Origin: Cellulosimicrobium cellulans
GTDB taxonomy: Bacteria > Actinomycetota > Actinomycetes > Actinomycetales > Cellulomonadaceae
Length of the DNA stretch: 64,000 nt
Direction: 5' to 3'
Assembly (NCBI RefSeq): GCF_016907755.1
Contig: NZ_JAFBCN010000001.1
Span: 1,674,001 to 1,738,000, forward strand
Below the pieces are notes generated by a model. That model had not been told where the DNA came from and did not search any database. It was given only the letters and a program-made list of their open reading frames with translations. Numbering within the stretch: position 1 is the stretch's first letter; each line of letters opens with the position of its first letter. A program made the translations under genes and the position numbers. Below are positions 26,219 to 35,266 of this stretch, piece after piece.

Positions 26219-28009
26219 ATGATCGAAGCCTGGTCCGCCGCCGACGTGCGCGCCGCCGAGGAGCCGTTGCTCGCGGCGGGCGTCCCGCTCATGGAACGTG
26301 CCTCGTTCGCGCTGGCGACGATCGTCGCGCGCGACCTCGCCCGACGGCGGTCGGTCGCCCTGCCCGACGGCGGCCGTCGGGACGGGCGCGTGACGGGGGC
26401 CCGGGCGGTCCTGCTCGTGGGGTCGGGCAACAACGGCGGGGACACCCTCCACGCGGGCGCGTACCTCGCTCGCCGGGGCGTCGAGGTGCTCGCGGTCCTC
26501 ACCGGTGAGCACGCGCACGCGGGCGGGCTCGCGGCGCTCCGGGACGCGGGAGGGTCGGTCGAGGTGCTCGTCGGCAGCCCTGACGACGCGACGCGCGCCG
26601 ACCGACCGCACGACCACCTGGACCCGCACGTCGCCGACCGGGTCGCCGCGCAGGTCGCGCGGGCCGACGTCGTGCTGGACGGCCTCGTCGGCATCGGCGC
26701 CCGTGGACCGCTGCGCGGCATCGCGGCGGACCTCGTGCGGCACGTCTCCCCGGTGCTCGACGGAAGGGCGCCCGGCGGCGCACCCGGTGGGGTGCTCGAC
26801 GGGGACGAGGCGCCCGGGGCGGGTGGTGGCGCCCGCGACGGGTCGGGAGGCCGTCCCTGGGTCGTCGCGGTGGACGCGCCGAGCGGCATCGGCGTCGACG
26901 ACGGCACGGTGCCGGGCCCCGTGCTGCGCGCCGACCGCACGGTGACGTTCGGCGCCGCCAAGCCGGGGCTGCTCCTGCCGCCCGCGACGCACCTCGCGGG
27001 TCACGGCGCGGTCGTCGACATCGGGCTGCGCCTCGGCATGCGGGCCACGGACGCGTCCGCTCCGGACGCCTCGCCCGTCCCGGACGGCTCGTCGGCTCGG
27101 GACGGTGCGGACGCCCCGGACCGCGGGACCGCGACGCCGGTCGTGCGCCGGCTCGAGCCGGCGGACGTCGCCGCTCTCTGGGCGGTGCCCGGACCGACCG
27201 ACCACAAGTACACGCGCGGCGTCGTGGGCGTCGTCGCGGGCACGCCGACCTTCCCGGGCGCGGCGGTGCTCGTCGCGAGCGCCGCGGTCCGCACCGGACC
27301 GGGCATGGTCCGCTACCGCGGGCCCGACGACGTCACGCGCGCGGTGCTCGCGACCCGGCCCGAGGTGGTGCCCGCTGCGGGCCGCGTGCAGTCCTGGGTG
27401 CTCGGGCCCGGCGTGCCGCCCGTCTCCGGCCCGGACGACGACCCCGTGGACGACGGCGGCCAGCACGAGCGGGTCCGGTACGCGCTCGCGGTGGACGTCG
27501 TGGGGGAACGGGTGCCCGTGGTGGTGGACGCCGGGGCGCTGTCCCTGCTGCCCGAGCGCTGCCCGCCGTCGGTCGTCCTCACCCCGCACGCGGGGGAGCT
27601 CGCGACGCTGCTGCGGTCGCGCGGCGACGACGTGACGCGCACCGACGTCGAGGCCGAGCCGCTGCGGTGGGCGCGACGCGCGCACGCGGCCACGGGCGCG
27701 ACGGTGCTGCTCAAGGGCTCGGCGACCGTCGTCGTCGGGCCGGAGGGCGCGTGGTCCCAGGCGGACGCGCCCGCGTGGCTCGCGACCGCCGGCGCGGGCG
27801 ACGTGCTCGCCGGGATCCTCGGCACCGTGCTCGCGGCGCACGCCCCACGGATCCTCCGGGAGCCGGGGCTGGCCGCGGAGCTCGCGGCCGCGGCCGCCGT
27901 CGTGCACGGCCTCGCGGCGGAGCGGGCGAACCCGGGCGGCCCGGTCGCGGCGCTCGACGTCGCGGACGCGGTCCCCGCCGTCGTCGCCGAGCTGCTCGCC
28001 GCGCGCTGA
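26219..28009 (+). CDS. nnr: Bifunctional NAD(P)H-hydrate epimerase / ADP-dependent dehydratase
   Basis: The enzyme repairs damaged hydrated NAD(P)H. The N-terminal YjeF_N epimerase domain (about 1-270) has VGSGNNGGDTLHAGAYLARR and AVDAPSGIGVDDG. The C-terminal carbohydrate-kinase-like domain (about 320-590) has HKYTRGVVGVVAG, TPHAGELATLL, LLKGSATVVV and AGAGDVLAGILG. The 596-residue length fits the fused form. Two low-complexity Ala/Gly/Asp linkers (about 182-205 and 278-305) lengthen it. ATG at 26219 follows AGGATGAGG; a CAGGAT box also lies six bases upstream. Confidence 0.93.
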   Translation: MIEAWSAADVRAAEEPLLAAGVPLMERASFALATIVARDLARRRSVALPDGGRRDGRVTGARAVLLVGSGNNGGDTLHAGAYLARRGVEVLAVLTGEHAHAGGLAALRDAGGSVEVLVGSPDDATRADRPHDHLDPHVADRVAAQVARADVVLDGLVGIGARGPLRGIAADLVRHVSPVLDGRAPGGAPGGVLDGDEAPGAGGGARDGSGGRPWVVAVDAPSGIGVDDGTVPGPVLRADRTVTFGAAKPGLLLPPATHLAGHGAVVDIGLRLGMRATDASAPDASPVPDGSSARDGADAPDRGTATPVVRRLEPADVAALWAVPGPTDHKYTRGVVGVVAGTPTFPGAAVLVASAAVRTGPGMVRYRGPDDVTRAVLATRPEVVPAAGRVQSWVLGPGVPPVSGPDDDPVDDGGQHERVRYALAVDVVGERVPVVVDAGALSLLPERCPPSVVLTPHAGELATLLRSRGDDVTRTDVEAEPLRWARRAHAATGATVLLKGSATVVVGPEGAWSQADAPAWLATAGAGDVLAGILGTVLAAHAPRILREPGLAAELAAAAAVVHGLAAERANPGGPVAALDVADAVPAVVAELLAAR

Positions 28010-28098
28010 GCGGCGCGGGGTTCTCCGGCCCCGGCCCGTCAGCACCCCACGGGCCCCGGGAGCGTGGGCGACTGACCGGTCCGGGCAGGACGCGCCGG

Positions 28099-28104
28099 TA
28101 CCGT
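28099..28104 (+). promoter_or_regulatory. Leaderless -10 box of the pseudouridine synthase gene
   Basis: TACCGT ends seven bases before the GTG at 28112. The alternative in-frame GTG at 28103 overlaps this box, so 28112 is preferred. Confidence 0.45.
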
Positions 28105-28111
28105 GGACGGC

Positions 28112-29020
28112 GTGGTTCCCCTCCCCGTGCGCGACGGCCTCAACCCGACGCGCCTCGTGCTGCCGCACGACGCCGAGAGCGTCGCGCGGTACACGCGCAC
28201 GCTCGACTACGTGCGCCACCGGTTCCCGGACGACGCCGCACGCCTGGCCGAGAAGGTCGCGGCGGGCGAGGTCGTCGACGGCCGGGGCCGCCCGGTGGAC
28301 GCGAGCACGCCGTACGAGCCGCGCGGCTTCGTGTTCCTCTACCGGGACCCGCCGGTGGAGCCCGAGGTGCCGTTCGAGGTCCGCGTGCTGCACCGCGACC
28401 GGGACCTGCTGGTCGTGGACAAGCCGCACTTCCTCGCGACGATCCCGCGCGGGGCGTACGTGGCGCGGTCGGTGCTCGTGCGGTTGCGCCGCGACCTCGA
28501 CCTGCCCGACCTCAGCCCCGCGCACCGCCTCGACCGCGTGACGGCGGGCGTCCTGCTGCTCACGCTGCGCCCGCAGGTGCGCGGCGCGTACCAGGAGCTC
28601 TTCGCGCGGCGCGAGGTGCGCAAGACGTACGAGGCGGTCGCGCCGTGGGACCCGGCGCTGGAGCTGCCCGCGACCGTGCGCAGCCGCATCGTCAAGCGCC
28701 GCGGCGTCATGCGTGCGGAGGAGGTCCACGGCGAGCCCAACGCGGAGAGCCGCGTCGACGTGATCGAGGCCGACCCGGCCCGGGGCCTCGCGCGCTACCG
28801 GCTGGAGCCGCACAGCGGCAAGACGCACCAGCTCCGGCTGCACATGGCCCGGCTCGGGGTGCCGATCGTGCACGACAACTTCTACCCCGAGCCGTACGAC
28901 GTCGCGCCGGACGACTACGCGCGCCCGCTCCAGCTCGTGTCGCGCTCGCTCGCCTTCGCCGACCCGCTCACCGGTCAGGCGCGGCGCTTCGAGACCGACC
29001 GGACGCTCGACGCCTGGTGA
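28112..29020 (+). CDS. RluA-family pseudouridine synthase
   Basis: The protein isomerises uridine in rRNA or tRNA. The catalytic motif HRLDRVTAG has Asp141, preceded by LLVVDKPHFLATIPRG and followed by the RKTYEAV strand and HSGKTHQLRLHMARLG. The roughly 80-residue N-terminal part, DAESVARYTRTLDYVRHRFP, resembles the RluA/RluC-like RNA-binding region of actinobacterial members. Length is 302 residues from GTG 28112. The exact RNA target is unknown. It is convergent with the metallo-hydrolase gene, seven bases apart. Confidence 0.88.
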   Translation: MVPLPVRDGLNPTRLVLPHDAESVARYTRTLDYVRHRFPDDAARLAEKVAAGEVVDGRGRPVDASTPYEPRGFVFLYRDPPVEPEVPFEVRVLHRDRDLLVVDKPHFLATIPRGAYVARSVLVRLRRDLDLPDLSPAHRLDRVTAGVLLLTLRPQVRGAYQELFARREVRKTYEAVAPWDPALELPATVRSRIVKRRGVMRAEEVHGEPNAESRVDVIEADPARGLARYRLEPHSGKTHQLRLHMARLGVPIVHDNFYPEPYDVAPDDYARPLQLVSRSLAFADPLTGQARRFETDRTLDAW

Positions 29021-29027
29021 GGGGGCG

Positions 29028-29867
29028 TCACAGCAGGAGCGCGACGCCCGGCGTGGGGACGCGCAGGACGCCGGTCAGCCCGGCGGCCGCGAACGCCCGC
29101 TCGACGTCGGCGACCGACTCGCTGAAGTGCGCCCACCCGTCCGCGTGCACCGGGACGACGACGCGTGCCCGCAGGAGCCGCGCGACCTCGGCCACGCCCG
29201 CGCCGTCGAGCGTGAGCGCCGCGCCGTCGAGGATCGCGGGGACGCGCGCCGCGCCCGCGTGGACGATCGCGACGTCGACGGGCCCGACGCGCTCGGGGAC
29301 CTCCGCGACGAGCCCCGGGGCGGCGTTGTCGCCGGAGAGGTAGACGCGGGGGAGCCCGTCGCCGTCGAGGACGAACCCGGTGACGTCGCCGAGCACGCGC
29401 TCGGCGCCCTCCGGACCGTGGCGGGCGGGGACGCCGGTCACGCGCAGCGCGCCGCCGTCGGGCCGGGGCAGCACGGTCGCCTCCCACGGGGCGAGCCCGA
29501 CGACGCCCGGGACGTCGGGGCCGAGCCGCGCCGCACCCGCGGGGGTCGTGAGGACGTGCGGGACGCCCGGCAGGAGCGCCCGGCCGCTGAGGTCGAGGTT
29601 GTCGACGTGCTGGTCGTGGGAGACGAGCGCGACGTCGAGGGGGCCGAGCGCGTCGGGGGCTGCGGCCGGGCCGTGCAGGCGCGTGCTCGTGCCGCCGCCG
29701 GGGCGCGGGTAGTCGCGGGGCGCGTCGAACCCGGGGTCGGAGACGATCGTCAGCCCGCCGAGGCGGAGCAGGAGCGCCGGCCCGCCGACGTGGAGCAGGG
29801 TGAGCCCGCCGGGCGTCGCGCGCGTGGTCTCGTCAGGCCGGGGGACGGGGTGCGGTGCGGTGGTCAT
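29028..29867 (-). CDS. Metallo-beta-lactamase-fold hydrolase (UlaG-like)
   Basis: The 279-residue protein has the metallo-beta-lactamase fold of the UlaG/YcjY type. It shows TLLHVGGPALLLRLGGLTIVSDPGFD, a metal motif VSHDQHVDNLD, a later PARHGPEG and LSGDNAAPG, and near the end VPVHADGWAHF. The first motif is HDxHxDN rather than the textbook HxHxDH, as in many UlaG-like proteins. The substrate is unknown. ATG at 29867. It is divergent from the GlxA-type regulator, 70 bases away, which may control it. Confidence 0.8.
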   Translation of the reverse strand: MTTAPHPVPRPDETTRATPGGLTLLHVGGPALLLRLGGLTIVSDPGFDAPRDYPRPGGGTSTRLHGPAAAPDALGPLDVALVSHDQHVDNLDLSGRALLPGVPHVLTTPAGAARLGPDVPGVVGLAPWEATVLPRPDGGALRVTGVPARHGPEGAERVLGDVTGFVLDGDGLPRVYLSGDNAAPGLVAEVPERVGPVDVAIVHAGAARVPAILDGAALTLDGAGVAEVARLLRARVVVPVHADGWAHFSESVADVERAFAAAGLTGVLRVPTPGVALLL

Positions 29868-29925
29868 GGGTCGAGCCTCGCGCGCGGGACGTGGACCCGA
29901 CAGTGGCCCGCAGGTCGATGATCGG

Positions 29926-29931
29926 TAGGAT
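29926..29931 (+). promoter_or_regulatory. Leaderless -10 box of the GlxA-family regulator
   Basis: TAGGAT ends six bases before the ATG at 29938 with no Shine-Dalgarno in between. Confidence 0.55.
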
Positions 29932-29937
29932 CGGGCC

Positions 29938-31026
29938 ATGAGTCTCCTGGCCGCCGCCGACGTCGCGGAGTCCGCCCGGGTGCCGGCCCGCGAGCGCGCG
30001 CGAGAGCCCGCCCGGCACCCCGAGCGCGTCGCCGTCGTGTCTTTCGACGGCATCAGCCCGTTCCACCTCGCCGTCCCGAGCCTCGTCCTGGGCTCGGACG
30101 CGCTCGCCGGGGGCGCGGGACCCGCGTACGACGTCGTGGTCTGCGCGCCGACGCCCGGGCGGCTCGCGACGTCGGCCGGCTTCGCGCTCCACGTCGACCA
30201 CGGGCTCGAGGCGATCGAGGACGCGGCGACCGTTGTGCTGCCGAGCTGGCACCCCGACGTCGAGCCGCCGCCCGCGCTCCTGGCCGCGGTGCGGGCCGCG
30301 CACGCGCGCGGCGCCCGCGTCGTCGGGCTGTGCCTGGGCGCGTTCCTCGTCGCGGCGAGCGGCGTGGCGGACGGGCGGGAGGTCGTGACGCACTGGCGCG
30401 CGGCCGAGCGGCTCGGCCGGGACCACCCCGCCGTGACGGTCCGCAGCGACGTCCTGTGGGTCGACCACGGGGACGTCGTCACGTCGGCCGGGACCGCCGC
30501 GGCGCTCGACTGCTGCCTGCACCTCGTGCGGCAGGACCAGGGCGCGCGGGTCGCCGCGCGGGTCGCGCGGGCGCTCGTGCTCGCGCCCCACCGCACGGGC
30601 GGGCAGGCGCAGTTCGTCCCCGCGCCGGTGCCGCCGCAGGACACGGCCGACCCCGTCGAGCTCGCGATGGTCTGGGCGCGGGCGCATCTCGACGAGCCGA
30701 TCTCGCTGGACGCGTGGGCGCGCGCGGCGGGGACGTCGCGGCGCACGTTCACCCGCCGGTTCGCCGCGCGCACGGGCCTCAGCCCGGTGCGGTGGCTGCT
30801 GGACCAGCGCGTCGACCGGGCGCGCGAGCTCCTCGAGACGACCGACCTCGCCGTGGACCGGGTCGCGGACGCCGCGGGCCTCGGCTCGGCGGAGTCGCTG
30901 CGCCACCACTTCCGGGCGCGGCTGGGGACCAGCCCGTCGCGGTACCGGGTCGAGTTCGGCGGCACCCCGACGGGCCGCCCGGACGACCGCGACCCGGCGC
31001 GCCCGCTCCCCAGGCGACGACGGTGA
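29938..31026 (+). CDS. GlxA-family transcriptional regulator (DJ-1/PfpI plus AraC HTH)
   Basis: The 362-residue protein has a DJ-1/PfpI-like domain (about 30-200; VAVVSFDGISPFHLAV and VVGLCLGAFLVAASG with a Cys in the nucleophile elbow). An AraC-type double HTH follows (about 240-340; ISLDAWARAAGTSRRTFTRR, DRVADAAGLGSAESLRHHFR). Such proteins are DNA-binding regulators; the elbow His/Glu of true peptidases is not obvious. It is divergent from the metallo-hydrolase gene, a plausible target. Its stop lies 14 bases before alr. Confidence 0.9.
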   Translation: MSLLAAADVAESARVPARERAREPARHPERVAVVSFDGISPFHLAVPSLVLGSDALAGGAGPAYDVVVCAPTPGRLATSAGFALHVDHGLEAIEDAATVVLPSWHPDVEPPPALLAAVRAAHARGARVVGLCLGAFLVAASGVADGREVVTHWRAAERLGRDHPAVTVRSDVLWVDHGDVVTSAGTAAALDCCLHLVRQDQGARVAARVARALVLAPHRTGGQAQFVPAPVPPQDTADPVELAMVWARAHLDEPISLDAWARAAGTSRRTFTRRFAARTGLSPVRWLLDQRVDRARELLETTDLAVDRVADAAGLGSAESLRHHFRARLGTSPSRYRVEFGGTPTGRPDDRDPARPLPRRRR

Positions 31027-31040
31027 GAGAATCGTCCACC

Positions 31041-32366
31041 GTGAGCGACACCCAGCGCACGACCCCGACCGGCGCACCCGCCGGTGCCCCCGCAGCACCC
31101 GCCTACCCCGCCCGCGCCGTCGTCGACCTGGCCGCGGTCCGGGACAACGTCCGCGCCCTCGCCGGGCACGCGCCGTCGGCCCAGGTGATGGCCGTCGTGA
31201 AGGCCGACGCGTACGGGCACGGCCTCGTGGCGAGCGCGCTGGGTGCGCTCGCGGGCGGCGCGACGTGGCTCGGGACCGCGCAGCCGAGCGAGGCGCTCGC
31301 GCTGCGCGCGGCGGGGATCGGGGTGGACCGTGCGCGCGTCCTCACGTGGCTCTACCCGCCGGGCGCCCCGCTGCGCGCGCTCGTGGAGGCGGACGTCGAC
31401 GTGTCGCTCGCCGCGCGCTGGGCGGTCGACGAGGTGGTCGCCGCGGCGCGTGCCGCCGGCCGGACCGCGCGCGTGCACCTCGCGGTCGACACGGGCCTGG
31501 GGCGCAACGGGATCATGCCCGCCGACCTGCCCGACGTGCTCGACGCCGTCGCGCGCGCCCAGGCCGAGGGCGCGGTGCGGGTCGTCGGGCTCTGGTCGCA
31601 CCTCGCGTTCGCCGACGAGCCCGGGCACCCGAGCGTCGTCGCGCAGGCCGACGTGCTCGACGAGGCGGTCCGGCTCGCGGAGCGCGCGGGCGTCGCGCCC
31701 GAGCTGCGCCACCTCGCGAACTCCGCCGCGACGCTCACCGCGCCGCGCACCCACTACGACCTCGTCCGCCCCGGCCTCGCGGTGTGGGGGATGACGCCGG
31801 TGCCGCAGCTCGGGCCGCCGTCGCGGTACGGGCTCCGACCCGCGATGACGCTCGAGGCGCGCCTCGCCACGGTCAAGCACGTGCCGGGCGGGCACGGCGT
31901 CTCCTACTCGCACCACTACACGACCCCGCAGGACACGACGCTCGGCGTCGTCCCGCTCGGCTACGGCGACGGGATCCCGCGGCACGCGTCGGGCGGCGGT
32001 CCCACGGCCGCGCCCGGCGGGCCGGTCCTCGTCGGCGCGCGCCCCGGCACGGCCGGCAGCCGCGTCCTGCGGGTCGCCGGCCGCGTGTGCATGGACCAGC
32101 TCGTGCTCGACCTCGGCCCGGACGCGACCGAGCGCGCGGGCGACGTCGTCACGCTGTTCGGCGCGGGCGACGGCGTCGAGCACGACGGCGTCCCCACCGC
32201 CGAGGACTGGGCGCGGGCCGCCGGGACCATCAGCTACGAGATCACGACGCGCCTCGGCGCGCGCGTGCCGCGCGAGCACGTGGGGATCCACGTGCTCGAC
32301 GACGGCGCGCGGGCGCTGCTCGCGCGCGAACAGCACCCCAGCACGGAAAGGACGGTCCGCGCATGA
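31041..32366 (+). CDS. alr: Alanine racemase
   Basis: This PLP enzyme makes D-alanine for peptidoglycan. The 441-residue protein has the PLP lysine Lys54 in VVKADAYGHG, substrate-site GRNGIMPADL, PLGYGDGIPRHASGG and the CMDQLVLDLG segment. About 25 Ala/Pro-rich residues precede the fold. GTG at 31041 is chosen; an earlier in-frame GTG at 31023 overlaps the upstream gene's stop. The stop overlaps the tsaE ATG (ATGA). The alr-tsaE-tsaB-rimI-tsaD order is common in Actinobacteria. Confidence 0.96.
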   Translation: MSDTQRTTPTGAPAGAPAAPAYPARAVVDLAAVRDNVRALAGHAPSAQVMAVVKADAYGHGLVASALGALAGGATWLGTAQPSEALALRAAGIGVDRARVLTWLYPPGAPLRALVEADVDVSLAARWAVDEVVAAARAAGRTARVHLAVDTGLGRNGIMPADLPDVLDAVARAQAEGAVRVVGLWSHLAFADEPGHPSVVAQADVLDEAVRLAERAGVAPELRHLANSAATLTAPRTHYDLVRPGLAVWGMTPVPQLGPPSRYGLRPAMTLEARLATVKHVPGGHGVSYSHHYTTPQDTTLGVVPLGYGDGIPRHASGGGPTAAPGGPVLVGARPGTAGSRVLRVAGRVCMDQLVLDLGPDATERAGDVVTLFGAGDGVEHDGVPTAEDWARAAGTISYEITTRLGARVPREHVGIHVLDDGARALLAREQHPSTERTVRA

Positions 32367-32944
32367 GCGACGACCCGACCCCCACGGCGCCCGCCGGGCC
32401 CCCCGCCGACGTGGCCGACGCGCACGGCGTCGTCGTCCTGCCCGACGCCGACGCCACGCGCGCGTTCGGCCGCGCGCTCGCGGGCGTGCTGCGCGCGGGC
32501 GACCTCGTGATCCTCACGGGCGACCTCGGCGCGGGGAAGACGACGCTCACGCAGGGCATCGGCGCCGGGCTCGGCGTGCGCGGGCAGGTCGCGTCCCCGA
32601 CGTTCATCGTCGCGCGCGAGCACCCGTCGCTCGTGGGCGGCCCCGCGCTCGTGCACGTGGACGCGTACCGGCTCGGCTCGCTCGACGAGGTCGACGCGCT
32701 CGACCTCGACTCGAGCCTGGAGGAGTCGGTGACCGTCGTCGAGTGGGGCAGCGGGCTCGTCGAGGCGCTCGCGGGCGACCGGCTCGAGCTGGTGCTCGAG
32801 CGCCCGCGCGGCGACGCGACCGAGGTCGTGCCCGATGGTTCGTCCGACGACGAGGACGCACCCGAGGCGGGTGCACGCCGGGTGACCGTGCGCGGCGTCG
32901 GCGCGCGCTGGGCGGACCTCGACGTCGCGGCGCTGACCCGCTAG
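32363..32944 (+). CDS. tsaE: tRNA t6A37 synthesis ATPase TsaE
   Basis: TsaE is the ATPase that supports the TsaB-TsaD complex in making t6A at position 37 of ANN-decoding tRNAs. The 193-residue protein has the Walker A loop GDLGAGKTTLTQGIG and the family-typical SPTFIVAREH, then HVDAYRL and VEWGSG. It carries an acidic insertion of about 20 residues near the end. ATG at 32363 overlaps the alr stop by four bases. tsaB follows after 46 bases with its own predicted promoter. Confidence 0.95.
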   Translation: MSDDPTPTAPAGPPADVADAHGVVVLPDADATRAFGRALAGVLRAGDLVILTGDLGAGKTTLTQGIGAGLGVRGQVASPTFIVAREHPSLVGGPALVHVDAYRLGSLDEVDALDLDSSLEESVTVVEWGSGLVEALAGDRLELVLERPRGDATEVVPDGSSDDEDAPEAGARRVTVRGVGARWADLDVAALTR

Positions 32945-32978
32945 ACCGCTCGCGAGGAGGACGTCCCGGTCTCGGCCG

Positions 32979-32984
32979 TAGGCT
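32979..32984 (+). promoter_or_regulatory. Leaderless -10 box of tsaB
   Basis: TAGGCT ends six bases before the tsaB GTG at 32991. It suggests an internal promoter within the alr-tsaE-tsaB cluster. Confidence 0.5.
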
Positions 32985-32990
32985 GGGGCC

Positions 32991-33716
32991 GTGGCTGTTC
33001 TCGCGCTCGACACCTCCGCCTCCGTCACCGTCGCCGTCGTCTCCGACGACGGCGCTCGTCTCGCCCGCCGCGACGCGCCCGAGCGTCGCCGGCACGCCGA
33101 GGCGCTCGCCCCGCTCGTGGAGGAGGCGCTCGCCGAGGCGGGAGTCGACCGCAGCGACCTCACGGCCGTCGCCGTCGGCACGGGCCCGGCGCCGTTCACG
33201 GGCCTGCGGGTCGGGCTCGTCACGGCCCGGGCGCTGGGCTTCGCGCTCGGCATCCCCGTGCTGGGCGTCCCGAGCCTCGACGCGATCGCCGCCCAGGCGG
33301 TGAGCGACCTCGGCCTCGAGCCCGACGACGAGCTGCTCGTCGCGACCGACGCGCGCCGCCGCGAGGTGTACTGGGCGCGGTACCGCGTCGTCGCGCACGA
33401 GGGCCCGCACGCCGTGCCGGTGCTGGAGACCGTCGCCGGGCCCGACGTCGGACCCGCGGCAGCGGTCGCCGAGCACGCCGTGGGCGCCGTCGTCGTGGGG
33501 GAGGGCGGCGAGCTCTACCCGGACGCGCTCGACGCCGCCGAGGACGCGCCGCAGGTCCCCGACGCCGCCGTCCTCGCCCGGCTCGCGATCGCACGACGGG
33601 CCGCGGGGACCGACCAGCCGACCGAGCCGTTGTACCTGCGCCGCCCGGACGTCCACGAGGCCGCGGCGCGCAAGCGCGTGAGCGACAGCGCTCCCGCGCC
33701 GGAGGCGGCCCGATGA
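32991..33716 (+). CDS. tsaB: tRNA t6A37 synthesis protein TsaB
   Basis: TsaB is the inactive partner that scaffolds TsaD. The 241-residue protein has an ASKHA fold start VLALDTSASVTVAVVSDDG, the RRHAEALAPLVEEAL helix and GTGPAPFTGLRVGL, all typical. It lacks the metal-binding His pair of TsaD, as expected. GTG at 32991. The stop overlaps the rimI ATG, so the two are translationally coupled. Confidence 0.95.
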   Translation: MAVLALDTSASVTVAVVSDDGARLARRDAPERRRHAEALAPLVEEALAEAGVDRSDLTAVAVGTGPAPFTGLRVGLVTARALGFALGIPVLGVPSLDAIAAQAVSDLGLEPDDELLVATDARRREVYWARYRVVAHEGPHAVPVLETVAGPDVGPAAAVAEHAVGAVVVGEGGELYPDALDAAEDAPQVPDAAVLARLAIARRAAGTDQPTEPLYLRRPDVHEAAARKRVSDSAPAPEAAR

Positions 33717-34252
33717 GCACGCGCCGCTACGAGATCCGCCTGCGCCCGCTCAAGGCGGCCGACCTGGACCGCGTGGTCGAGCTCGAGCGCGAGCTGTTCG
33801 GGCGCGGCGCGTGGACCTACGGGATGCTCGCCGACGAGCTCGCGGGCCTCGGCCGCTGGTACGTCGCCGCGGAGCCCGTGCGCCTCTACGCCGCCGGCCC
33901 GCAGCCCGTGGTCGGCTACGCGGGCCTGTGGTTCGACGGCGACGTCACGCAGGTCATGACCCTCGGCGTCGACCCCGCGTTCCAGCACCAGGGCGTCGGC
34001 TCGACGCTCCTGGAGGCGCTGATCGCCCGCTCGCGCGACCTGGGCGCGAGCGCGGTGCTGCTCGAGGTGCGGGTCGACAACGACCCGGCGCTCGCGCTCT
34101 ACGCGAAGTACGGGTTCGAGCAGCTCGGCATCCGCAAGCGCTACTACCAGCCGGAGGACGTGGACGCCTTCACGATGCGGCTGGAGCTCGGCGCGACGAC
34201 GACGCCCGACGCGCCGGACGGGACGGCCTCCGAGACCGGCGCCGTCGCGTGA
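33713..34252 (+). CDS. rimI: Ribosomal-protein-alanine N-acetyltransferase RimI
   Basis: RimI-type GNAT enzymes acetylate protein N-termini, classically ribosomal protein bS18. The 179-residue protein shows the acetyl-CoA loop QHQGVGSTLLEALI and the C-terminal YAKYGFEQLGIRKRYY with the DVDAFTM ending of the family. It lies between tsaB and a sulfurtransferase, overlapping each by four bases. The tsaB-rimI-tsaD clustering is widely conserved. A ~20-residue acidic tail is extra. Confidence 0.92.
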   Translation: MSTRRYEIRLRPLKAADLDRVVELERELFGRGAWTYGMLADELAGLGRWYVAAEPVRLYAAGPQPVVGYAGLWFDGDVTQVMTLGVDPAFQHQGVGSTLLEALIARSRDLGASAVLLEVRVDNDPALALYAKYGFEQLGIRKRYYQPEDVDAFTMRLELGATTTPDAPDGTASETGAVA

Positions 34253-35172
34253 CCGCGCCCGCGCCCCGCGGCCCGGGCCTCGGCACGGACGACCGCGGGA
34301 GCGACGCCGCGCGACGCTCGCGCGTCCTCGTCACCGCCCCCGCGCTCGCGAAGGCGCTCACGGGGGACCGCCCGCCGGTCGTGCTCGACGTGCGGTGGGC
34401 GCTCGGCGTCACCGACGGCCGCGAGCAGCACCGGGCGGGGCACATCCCGGGTGCGGCGTACGTCGACCTCGAGAGCGAGCTCGCCGCGCCGCCCTCGGCC
34501 GCGGCGGGGCGGCACCCGCTGCCCGAGCCCGCCGACCTCCAGGCCGCGGCGCGGCGCTGGGGCGTGCGCGCGGACCGGCCCGTGGTCGTCTACGACGCCG
34601 TGGGCGGCACGTCCGCCGCGCGCGCCTGGTGGCTGCTGCGCTGGGCCGGGCACGACGACGTGCGCATCCTCGACGGGGGGCTCGCCGCCTGGTCGGCAAC
34701 CGGGCGCGCGCTCGACGAGGGCGAGGTGCGGCCCGAGCCGGGCGACGTCGTCGTCACGCCGGGCGGGATGCCCGTGCTCGACGCCGACGGTGCGGCGGAC
34801 CTCGCGACGTCGGGCGTCCTGCTCGACGCACGCGCGGGCGAGCGCTACCGCGGCGAGGTCGAGCCGGTCGACCCCAGGGCGGGCCACGTCCCCGGTGCGG
34901 TGAGCGCGCCGACGACGGGCAACCTCGCCGCCGACGGGACGTTCCTGGCCGACGACGCGCTCCGGGAGCGGTTCGCCGTGCTCGGGGTCGCGGGGGTGAC
35001 GGCGGCGGCCTCGGCAGCGGACGGCGGTCGCGCCGTGGGCGTGTACTGCGGTTCCGGCGTGACCGCCGCGCACGAGATCGCCGCGCTCGCGACCCTGGGC
35101 GTCGACGCGGCGCTGTACGCGGGCTCGTGGTCGCAGTGGTCGAACGACCCGGCGCGACCCGCCGCGACCTGA
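34249..35172 (+). CDS. Sulfurtransferase (thiosulfate/3-mercaptopyruvate type)
   Basis: The 307-residue protein has two rhodanese domains. The N-terminal one (about 25-150; VVLDVRWALG, AGHIPGAAYVDLE) lacks a loop Cys. The C-terminal one has Cys267 in the active loop YCGSGVTAAHE. CGSGVT points to 3-mercaptopyruvate sulfurtransferase or a close relative rather than bovine-type rhodanese. GTG at 34249 overlaps the rimI stop (GTGA), so it belongs to the tsa operon, an unusual partner for t6A genes. Confidence 0.9.
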   Translation: MTAPAPRGPGLGTDDRGSDAARRSRVLVTAPALAKALTGDRPPVVLDVRWALGVTDGREQHRAGHIPGAAYVDLESELAAPPSAAAGRHPLPEPADLQAAARRWGVRADRPVVVYDAVGGTSAARAWWLLRWAGHDDVRILDGGLAAWSATGRALDEGEVRPEPGDVVVTPGGMPVLDADGAADLATSGVLLDARAGERYRGEVEPVDPRAGHVPGAVSAPTTGNLAADGTFLADDALRERFAVLGVAGVTAAASAADGGRAVGVYCGSGVTAAHEIAALATLGVDAALYAGSWSQWSNDPARPAAT

Positions 35173-35199
35173 CGACCGGGACGACCGTACGGACGCCGC

Positions 35200-35231
35200 G
35201 AGGCGGCGCCCCCGGGTGGGGGCGCCGCCTC
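35200..35231. terminator. Bidirectional terminator after the sulfurtransferase gene
   Basis: A 14-bp perfect stem (35200-35213 with 35218-35231) and a 4-base loop lie between the convergent sulfurtransferase and nitroreductase genes. Confidence 0.88.
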
Positions 35232-35266
35232 GGCGGACGTCCGGTCGCGACGCGGGGTCGCGGGGC

